Source: Acidobacteriota bacterium (GTDB taxonomy: Bacteria; Acidobacteriota; Terriglobia; Bryobacterales; Bryobacteraceae). From it: a stretch of 64,000 bases of DNA. This document shows positions 58,013 to 64,000 of the stretch, one piece after another; the stretch's first letter is position 1, and each line of letters starts with the position of its first letter. Made by a program: the position numbers and the translations under genes. The notes under the pieces are model-generated. The model was not told the DNA's origin. It was given only the letters and a program-made list of their open reading frames with translations, and searched no databases. The stretch lies in contig CANIVU010000039.1 in the NCBI GenBank assembly GCA_947470805.1, forward strand, positions 1-64,000. The letters are read 5' to 3'.

Positions 58013-58894
58013 CTAAACTCCAGCGCGCTGGAACAGCGCCTCGGACTTCCGTTTGATCTCGCTGGCCAGCGTGAACGGGTCGGCCTGCTGATATTTCGGC
58101 CAGAAGAGCTCGACCGAGATCGGGCCTTTGTAGCCGCGGTCGACGAGCTTGCGGACGATCCGGTCGAGCGGCGCCACGCCGTCGCCGGGGACCACGCGGG
58201 ACTGCAGGTCCAGCAACTCTCGCGCCATGTCCGGGGTGTCGTTCAGGTGGGCGTGGACGATCTCGCCGGGGCGGATGTCGTCCATGTCCTCCATGCGGCT
58301 GGGGCCGGACCAGAAGTGGTAGCAGTCGAAGATGATGCCGAAGTTGGGATGGGCGGCGGCGCGGTGGAGGCGGAGCGCCGTCGGGAGGGAGGCCAGGTAG
58401 GTGGAGTTGCGGACGAACTCCGCGCCCACTTTGAGGTCGAATTGCTTGGCGACGTCGGCCACCTGGCGGATGTTTTCGACGCCGCGGGCGTAGTCGTCGG
58501 CGGTGAACTTGGCCGAGGTGACGCAGGGTGAATAGACCACGGGCGCGCCCAGCGCCTTGAACTGCTCACAACGGCGTTTGAAGGCCTCCAGGTGCTCGGC
58601 GAATTGGGGGTTGGGCTCCCAAAGCCCCGTGACGCCCAGGGCGGCACAGACGACGGTTTGGCCGTTGTCGGCGATGATCCGTTTGGCCTCGGCCAGGGTG
58701 CCGGTTTTGAGGAACTCGTCCAGCAGGCCGGAGACTGGCTCCACGAGGGTGATGCCGGCCTTGGCCCAGCCTTGGAGGGACTTCGCGTACCCCGCTCCGG
58801 CGGAGGTGAATTGGTGCAAGCTTAGCTTCATAGTTCGCGTGGCTGCCCCGGCGAGAGTCACAGGCGCCAGAAGTACAGTTCGGCGAGGCAGCAT
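58013..58894 (-). CDS. Sugar phosphate isomerase/epimerase-like TIM barrel protein
   Basis: 293 residues from ATG 58894 (MLPRRTVLLAPVTLAGAA, a weak Tat-like leader). The barrel shows AP-endonuclease-2-type metal-site phrases: LGAPVVYSPCVTSAKFTADD, KVGAEFVRNSTYLAS, FGIIFDCYHFWSGPSRMED, IVHAHLNDTPDMARELL and GYKGPISVELFWPKY. Members convert keto/aldo sugars or inositol derivatives. It lies 3 nt from the propeller gene on the same strand. Confidence 0.82.
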   Translation of the reverse strand: MLPRRTVLLAPVTLAGAATRTMKLSLHQFTSAGAGYAKSLQGWAKAGITLVEPVSGLLDEFLKTGTLAEAKRIIADNGQTVVCAALGVTGLWEPNPQFAEHLEAFKRRCEQFKALGAPVVYSPCVTSAKFTADDYARGVENIRQVADVAKQFDLKVGAEFVRNSTYLASLPTALRLHRAAAHPNFGIIFDCYHFWSGPSRMEDMDDIRPGEIVHAHLNDTPDMARELLDLQSRVVPGDGVAPLDRIVRKLVDRGYKGPISVELFWPKYQQADPFTLASEIKRKSEALFQRAGV

Positions 58895-58933
58895 ATCGCC
58901 TACGTTAGCGCGTTTCCGGCCCCCAAAATGAAA

Positions 58934-58959
58934 CGGCCCCGAACCGAAGTCCGGGGCCG
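58934..58959 (-). terminator. Intrinsic terminator after the TonB-receptor operon
   Basis: Arms CGGCCCCG (58934-58941) and CGGGGCCG (58952-58959) pair over 8 bp. Read leftward, the hairpin follows the stop codon of the 58978-60798 gene and is followed by TTTCATTTT, a T-rich tail. This marks the operon end. Confidence 0.75.
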
Positions 58960-58977
58960 ATGGTTGTTGTCGATTGC

Positions 58978-60798
58978 TTAGTTGACCTTGATGTCCGGAT
59001 CGTTCAGCCAGCAGGTCCACTCTTCGGTCCAGTCCTCGTCGCCGATGCCGCCGATGAAGCGAGCCGACTGATCGAAGAAGCCGTCGTCCGGAGGAGCCAC
59101 CCAACCCACGCGGTTGAGCGGGCTCATGGCAAGGCCCATGAAGTCGGGGTCGGAGTATTCGAAGGGGCGAGCGGCCAGCGGGTCGGCAATGAGGAAGTTC
59201 TTGCCGGCGCCGTTGCCCTTCTGGCCCTGGGCGTACTGCAGGTCGTAGGCGGCCGGGATCTGGCCGGCCAGCGTCATGGCGCCTTTGGTGCCGATGTTGG
59301 TGTTGTGGCAGAGGATGCCGTTCATGGTCACGTTGCCCAAGTCGGCCTGGGCTTGCGTGGTGGCGTCGCTGACGTTGATGCAGGCGCTGAAGTAGTTCGA
59401 GAACACGAGGTTATTGAACGACCCGCGGCTGCCGCGGCGGAGGAAGAGGCCGGGGGCGTTGGCTTCGTCGAAGCCGGGGATGCCGCTGCCGTAATAGCTG
59501 ATGTTGAAGAACGTCGGGTTGGAGAACGGCTCGGCGGCCTGGTTGTATTCGCTGTTGTCGCCTTCGACGCCGCGGTTGCCGGGAGCGTCGGGGCTCTGGT
59601 ACATGAGGCCGAACTGGACGCGGCCGGTGTAGCCGAGCTGGTAGTCGGTGAAGTCGTCAGCGCCGAGGCCGCCTACGAGCCACTTGGCGTCGTTGTTGCC
59701 GCCGAACCATTCGAAGGAATCGTCCTTGCCGTAGATGGCCTGGAGGTGTTCGGAGACGGTGCCCTTGCCGCAGCCACCCCAGGTGAAGGAGTTCAGCTCG
59801 TTGTTGGGGGAGATGATGGTGCCGGCGTATTCGACGCGGACGTAGCGGAGCTCGCCGCAGCTATGGTTGGGGTCGGTACCGCCGTAGACGCTGTCGGCGT
59901 TGCCGACGAGGCCTTCAATGTAGAACGTTCCGGGGGCGTTCTTGCAGCCATCGGCCGGGCAGATGCCGGTGCTGCCGGGGATATTGCCGCCGACGTTGAT
60001 GGGGGCTTTGCCCAACATGACGATGCCGCCCCAATCGCCGCGCTGGCGCTGGCCGAAGGGCTGGGAGCTGGTCATGATAATCGGCCGGGACTTGGTGCCG
60101 TTGGCCATGATCTTACCGGTCTGGGTGACCAGGAGGGCGGAGGGCGGCGTGGTGCCGGGCTGGCCGACGACGAAGGTGCCGGGTTCGATTGTGAGCACCG
60201 CGCCACCCTTGACGGTGACGATGCCTTGGAGGTTCCACTGCGTGTCGTTGGTGAGCGTGCGGCTGGTGGCGATTTCACCGGACACGGTCTGCGTGCCTTT
60301 GACGACGCCGATCTTCATGTAGGAGGTCTTGACGACGCGGGTGCCCGTGTAGTCGCGGAGTTGCACGACGATGGTGTGCATGCCGAGTTCGTTGGGGATG
60401 GTGACGGATGGGAAGCGGCCGCCGTCGCCGATGAGAACCGTCTTGGCCGTATCGGAGAGAGGGGCGGCGTCATAGCCGGTTTCTTCGGTCTTGCCGTTGA
60501 CGTCGGTGGCGGTCTCCTGGCCGTTGGGCAGGTAGAACTTTTTACCGTTCTGGTTGTTCTGGCGGTAGGCGAAGACGGTGTAGGGGTAGCGGTCCCCGTT
60601 GGTCTTGACGGTCCAGCGGAGGGTCAGTTTCTGGCCTTCCTGGTAGACGTATTTATCGCTCCAGATATACATGGAAACCCGGGTCCGGGGGCCGCCCAGA
60701 ATGGTGGCCTCACGGGAAACGGTGGTCTCGGCCTCGGCACCCGCCAACAGGCAGGATGCGGCGATCAGGCCGAGTGTCAGTGTCAATTGCACTCGCAT
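58978..60798 (-). CDS. Exported beta-helix-like protein of the TonB operon
   Basis: 606 residues from ATG 60798, with GGAG upstream; signal peptide QLTLTLGLIAASCLLAGAEA. The first 165 residues look like an Ig-like domain (YVYQEGQKLTLRWTVKTNG). From about 170 the protein has right-handed beta-helix-type phrases: VTVKGGAVLTIEPGTFVVG, LLVTQTGKIMANGTKSRPI, GGIVMLGKAPINVGG and LRYVRVEYAGTIIS. It lies 21 bp after the TonB receptor gene. Probably a surface partner of the receptor; ligand unknown. Confidence 0.8.
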   Translation of the reverse strand: MRVQLTLTLGLIAASCLLAGAEAETTVSREATILGGPRTRVSMYIWSDKYVYQEGQKLTLRWTVKTNGDRYPYTVFAYRQNNQNGKKFYLPNGQETATDVNGKTEETGYDAAPLSDTAKTVLIGDGGRFPSVTIPNELGMHTIVVQLRDYTGTRVVKTSYMKIGVVKGTQTVSGEIATSRTLTNDTQWNLQGIVTVKGGAVLTIEPGTFVVGQPGTTPPSALLVTQTGKIMANGTKSRPIIMTSSQPFGQRQRGDWGGIVMLGKAPINVGGNIPGSTGICPADGCKNAPGTFYIEGLVGNADSVYGGTDPNHSCGELRYVRVEYAGTIISPNNELNSFTWGGCGKGTVSEHLQAIYGKDDSFEWFGGNNDAKWLVGGLGADDFTDYQLGYTGRVQFGLMYQSPDAPGNRGVEGDNSEYNQAAEPFSNPTFFNISYYGSGIPGFDEANAPGLFLRRGSRGSFNNLVFSNYFSACINVSDATTQAQADLGNVTMNGILCHNTNIGTKGAMTLAGQIPAAYDLQYAQGQKGNGAGKNFLIADPLAARPFEYSDPDFMGLAMSPLNRVGWVAPPDDGFFDQSARFIGGIGDEDWTEEWTCWLNDPDIKVN

Positions 60799-60819
60799 GG
60801 TTGCTCCTCTCGTACTTCT

Positions 60820-63570
60820 TTAGAAAATCGAATAGCTAACGCCGACCTGGAAGGTACGGCCCAGCTGGTAGTCGCGCTGGATAATGTTGGCCTGGGTCCA
60901 GCGGTATTTGTTGTCGGCAAGGTTCTCCGCTTCAAAGCGCAGAGACCACTTGCCCTTTTCGCCAATGACGTACTGGTAGACGAAGTCCAGATAGGTATTC
61001 GCCTCCTGATAGATGTCGGGGAGTTGGAACGTGCCGACGCTGGCGATGCGGCGGGAGACGTAGTTGGCGTTGAAGCGGGCGTCGCTGTGCCACTTGGGCC
61101 GGCGCCACTGGGCGCTTGCGTTGTAGATGAAGCGCGATTGGCCCAGAAGGGGGCGGCTTTGGGAGGTGACGATGGTGGCGTCTTCGGGTTTGATGTCGAT
61201 GTTGGAATCGACGAAGGTGAAGTTGCCGTTGACCGAGAACTCCTGCAGGCGCTTGTGGAAGCGGGCCAGGTTTTGGCGGACTTCGAATTCGAGGCCCATG
61301 TTGCGCGCACCCTTGGCGTTGACGAAGGTCTGGCGCAGATCGTTCGACGGGACGATGGTCTGTTCAATCGGGTTAGTGAAGCTCTTGGCGAAGAAGCTGA
61401 CGGCCACCACCTGATTGCCACCGGGGAACATTTCCCAGCGGGCGTCGTAGTTTTGAATGGACGCGCGGACGAGGTTGGGGTTGCCGGCGACGACGAAGCC
61501 GCCGAGGACGTTGTTGAAGTCGAACGGCGAGAGCTCGCGGAAGTCCGGGCGGGAGAGTGTGCGGCTGTAGGAGAAGCGCAGGTTCTGCCGTTTGCTCAAG
61601 GCGTAGATGAGGTTCACCGAGGGCGCGGCATCGCGGTTGTGGAGACCGGCGAGGACCGGCTTGGCGTTGGGGATGCGGTTGTCGTAGGTGGTGACTTTTT
61701 GGTCGGCATCTTCGATGCGGAGGCCCGCTTCGATACGCCAGCGGGCGCCGAGACTCAGGTCCACCATGGCGTAGCCGGCGTAGATCATCATGTCGGCGTT
61801 GTAGGTGTCCGTCGCGCGAGTGAATTCGGTGATCTGGAAGCCGGTGGGCCGGATGTTGGAGGCGGCGAAGAGCTGGTTGGACGGCAGGAAGAGGTTCAGG
61901 GTTGTGAACTGCTGCGGGGCGTAAAGGAAGCGGCGGGCGGAGAAGTCACGCTGGCGCTTGGTGATGCGGACGCCCGTCTTGAAGAGACCGGAGATGGAGC
62001 CCTTGAAGAAGGGGATGCTGTAGTCGGCGAGGGGTTCGTAGATCTTGTCCTTGAGATCGCTGAAGAAGCGGAGGCCGGAGGAGCCGGTGGCGGCGAAGAT
62101 GTAGCGATTGTCGGGCAGTTTGTTGCGGAAGACTTCGCGCAGGTCGGGTTCGTTCCGGCTGGAATCTGAGTAGGTGAACTGCCAGTGGATGAGCGAATTG
62201 TGCTTCGTCGGCATGGCGTGATCGCCTTCGACGCCGGTGGAGAAGAGGCTGCGCTCCACATAGCGCAAGCGCTGGGAGTTCAGGAAGCCGTCGACGCCGC
62301 CGTCGTAGCCGCTGAATTCGCGCGTGGACTTTTCCGCGTCGTGGGTGAAGGTGTTGCGAAAGATGATCTTGTTTTGCGGCGTGAAGCGGACGGCCACGTT
62401 GAAGACGGCGCCGAGCTTGGCGGTTTCGGCGTATTCGCGGTAGTCCGGATAGTCCGTGAAGATGATGGGCGAACCGGCGCCCTGGCGGAGGTAGCGCTGC
62501 AGTTCCTTCTGCGTCTGGTTCTTGTTGGAGAAGCTGAGCGAGCCGACGATGCCGAAGCGGCCGAAGGTGCCGCCACCGACGGCGGACCAATCCATATTGG
62601 GCCGGGTGGACTTCACGGCGGTGGGTTCCCAGTTGTTCGAAAAGGCCTGGCCGAAGCTCTGCAACTGCTGTTGGGTGAACTGGCCGGGGATGAGGCGGGC
62701 GGAGTCGGGAATGGCGGCCGGGATGCCCTTGGAGCCGGCTCCGAAGCCGAAGTAATCCTTGGCGCCGCCGCCGGGGAAGCTGAGGCCATCGGCGAAGGTG
62801 GTGGCGGTGTTGAAGCCCGTCTTCATGGTCATGTTGAACATCTTCTGGACGGGGAATTCGATGGTCTTCATCTGGACCATGCCACCGGAGAATTCGGCGG
62901 GGAGATCGGCGGAATAGGACTTGATGATGCGGATGTTTTCGATCATGCCGGCGGGGAACATGTCGAGCGGGACGACGCGTTTTTCGGGCTCGGTGGTGGG
63001 GATCATGGCGCCGTTGAGCTGGGTGGCGCTGTAGCGTTCGCCGAGGCCGCGGACGTAGACGAAGCCGCTGCCGACGACGCTGACGCCGGTTACTTTTTGC
63101 AGCGCACCGGCCGCGTCGGAAGACGTGCCGCCGGCGAGTTCTTCGCGGCTCATGCTGTCGCTGACGGTGGAGGAGAGCTTGCGTTCGTTGAGCATTGCTT
63201 CCGCGGTTGCTTCGACGGCGCCGACGCGTTCGACGACGTCGACTTTGGTGACGTTGGCGGTGTTGGAAAGCAGGGTGCTGAGTTCGGTGGTGGCGCCTGC
63301 CTTGACGGCGACATCGGTGACGTCGACGGGCTGGTAGTTGGAGGCGCTGAAGCGGAAGGTGTAGGTGCCGGCCGGAGCGGAGATGGTGAAAGTACCATCG
63401 CTGCCGGTGACGTTGCGGTCATCGGAAGTGCCGTTGATGGCGATGGCTACACCGGAGATGGGGCGGCCACTTTGGCTATCGAGGACGCTGCCGGTGACTG
63501 TTCCCGGTTTCGGCGCCTGACTCCACGCCGCGAGGCTTACTGTCAGGAAAAGAACGAATTTACTGAACAA
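60820..63570 (-). CDS. TonB-dependent receptor with CarboxypepD_reg domain
   Basis: 916 residues from TTG 63570 (signal peptide FSKFVLFLTVSLAAWSQA). A carboxypeptidase-regulatory-like domain covers about 20-105 (SVLDSQSGRPISGVAIAING, TYTFRFSASNYQPV). The plug follows (EELAGGTSSDAAGALQKVTG, VYVRGLGERYSATQLNG, FSGGMVQMKTIEFP), then the outer-membrane barrel ending in the aromatic YSIF typical of TonB receptors. The start overlaps the upstream gene end by 11 bp. It imports large or scarce ligands across the outer membrane; ligand unknown. Confidence 0.9.
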   Translation of the reverse strand: MFSKFVLFLTVSLAAWSQAPKPGTVTGSVLDSQSGRPISGVAIAINGTSDDRNVTGSDGTFTISAPAGTYTFRFSASNYQPVDVTDVAVKAGATTELSTLLSNTANVTKVDVVERVGAVEATAEAMLNERKLSSTVSDSMSREELAGGTSSDAAGALQKVTGVSVVGSGFVYVRGLGERYSATQLNGAMIPTTEPEKRVVPLDMFPAGMIENIRIIKSYSADLPAEFSGGMVQMKTIEFPVQKMFNMTMKTGFNTATTFADGLSFPGGGAKDYFGFGAGSKGIPAAIPDSARLIPGQFTQQQLQSFGQAFSNNWEPTAVKSTRPNMDWSAVGGGTFGRFGIVGSLSFSNKNQTQKELQRYLRQGAGSPIIFTDYPDYREYAETAKLGAVFNVAVRFTPQNKIIFRNTFTHDAEKSTREFSGYDGGVDGFLNSQRLRYVERSLFSTGVEGDHAMPTKHNSLIHWQFTYSDSSRNEPDLREVFRNKLPDNRYIFAATGSSGLRFFSDLKDKIYEPLADYSIPFFKGSISGLFKTGVRITKRQRDFSARRFLYAPQQFTTLNLFLPSNQLFAASNIRPTGFQITEFTRATDTYNADMMIYAGYAMVDLSLGARWRIEAGLRIEDADQKVTTYDNRIPNAKPVLAGLHNRDAAPSVNLIYALSKRQNLRFSYSRTLSRPDFRELSPFDFNNVLGGFVVAGNPNLVRASIQNYDARWEMFPGGNQVVAVSFFAKSFTNPIEQTIVPSNDLRQTFVNAKGARNMGLEFEVRQNLARFHKRLQEFSVNGNFTFVDSNIDIKPEDATIVTSQSRPLLGQSRFIYNASAQWRRPKWHSDARFNANYVSRRIASVGTFQLPDIYQEANTYLDFVYQYVIGEKGKWSLRFEAENLADNKYRWTQANIIQRDYQLGRTFQVGVSYSIF

Positions 63571-64000
63571 ACAGGTTTACCTCGTTCGAATCCACGCCAT
63601 CCATGAACAGCTGCAACGGCACGCGGCCGGAGATGAAGGCGTTATCGGGAACGGTGACGTTGACCTGCCAGAGGCCGGCGAAGCCGGGGGCCATGCCGCT
63701 GAACTGGACGGTGGCGGGGACGCCGGCGATGAAGACTTCGGGGGTGGAAACGGTGAGAGCGAGGGGGCTGCTGGGAGCGGCGGCACCGTCGGCTACGGGG
63801 CGGGTGAGGGCGCCGGGGCCGGTGGCGTAGATCTGGACGACCTGGCCGCGACGGGCGCGATTGGTGTTGCTGTTGGCGGAGGAATCCTGGTTCAAGATAG
63901 CGCCGTCGCCGTTGTTGGCGAAGATGCCGGGGGCGGCGGACATGACGCGTACGGTGCCGGTGAGAGTGGCCGCGGCGGTCTTGACTTCGACGGTGCGGAC
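63560..64000 (-). CDS. C-terminal part of a secreted TIGR03437-like protein (cut by window edge)
   Basis: The frame is open to the right edge of the window. Its last 147 codons include MSAAPGIFANNGDGAILNQD, NSNTNRARRGQVVQIYATG and NLFVQ at the end, a typical 'Solibacter-type' C-terminus. It is directly upstream of and overlaps the TonB receptor start by 11 bp, so the two are in one operon. The N-terminal domains are outside the window. Confidence 0.82.
   Translation of the reverse strand, partial: VRTVEVKTAAATLTGTVRVMSAAPGIFANNGDGAILNQDSSANSNTNRARRGQVVQIYATGPGALTRPVADGAAAPSSPLALTVSTPEVFIAGVPATVQFSGMAPGFAGLWQVNVTVPDNAFISGRVPLQLFMDGVDSNEVNLFVQ

Noticed and set aside
58960-62169. Very long rightward open frame (over 1000 codons) opposite the TonB operon
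   Set aside because: It is antisense to two well-supported genes, lacks a ribosome-binding site and has the Gly/Val/Ala/Glu-heavy composition produced by reading GC-rich genes backwards.
62185-63606. Second long rightward frame opposite the receptor N-terminus
   Set aside because: Same compositional bias and complete overlap with a clear TonB receptor; no domain.
1-64000. CRISPR arrays, rRNA genes, complete insertion sequences, replication origin
   Set aside because: None seen. The evenly spaced 9-mers at 28870-28995 are too few and too short for a CRISPR, and no transposase gene is recognisable.

Overview
The window is high-GC DNA of the kind seen in soil Acidobacteria of the Solibacter/Bryobacter group. 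The inference rests on several secreted proteins ending in the 'Solibacter-type' (TIGR03437-like) domain, an acidobacterial-type ECF sigma factor overlapping a serine/threonine kinase gene, large kinase-TPR proteins, Tat- or Sec-exported SelA-like PLP proteins, multihaem c-type cytochrome-TPR proteins, and a CarboxypepD_reg-type TonB receptor. No rRNA or species marker is present, so the assignment is by gene style only.

Layout. 1-10.8 kb: the start of a secreted protein cut by the window edge, an M14 peptidase, an ECF sigma/kinase pair, a large VWA/BACON adhesin-like protein and a PQQ-propeller/EF-hand protein. 10.8-12.1 kb: a VapBC-type toxin-antitoxin locus whose toxin has two in-frame stops, then two tiny overlapping ORFs. 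12.1-17.0 kb: a DUF2760-Hsp70-Hsp70/DUF3731 chaperone operon. 17.0-24.5 kb: an accessory, decaying region with two AT-richer orphan genes, broken copies of the radical-SAM maturase tail and of the Hsp70 tail, an intact HigBA-like pair, two DUF1016/YhcG relics in direct orientation, and between those relics an exported isochorismatase-like hydrolase and a SelA-like protein.

24.45-26.9 kb holds the most unusual locus: a complete cloverleaf tRNA gene with a glycine-like body, short variable loop, encoded CCA and UAG anticodon, ending 16 nt before the ATG of a 770-residue protein I cannot assign to any family. 26.9-41.6 kb: a DUF5684 membrane protein, the intact radical-SAM maturase, a HExxH protein, a zeta-like P-loop gene with a small partner, a polysaccharide deacetylase/lipoprotein pair, an NHL-repeat protein, three overlapping PIG-L genes (two lacking the metal motif), a second SelA-like protein, a CBM9/PKD-like protein, an aldo/keto reductase and a cytochrome c-SUMF1 fusion. 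41.6-44.7 kb is an AT-richer two-gene insert with a membrane-anchored NACHT NTPase, a candidate defence module. 44.7-64 kb returns to exported-protein functions: a non-RD kinase-TPR protein, esterase, seven-haem TPR protein, methyltransferase-like protein, PfpI/DJ-1 protein, an eight-repeat BACON-like protein whose ribosome-binding site lies in a hairpin, a PQQ propeller, a sugar isomerase, and a TonB receptor operon ending at the window edge.

The core genes suggest a heterotroph living on exported hydrolases and TonB uptake, with kinase signalling. The 10.8-30.2 kb stretch is a hot spot of toxin-antitoxin genes, relics and orphan genes.
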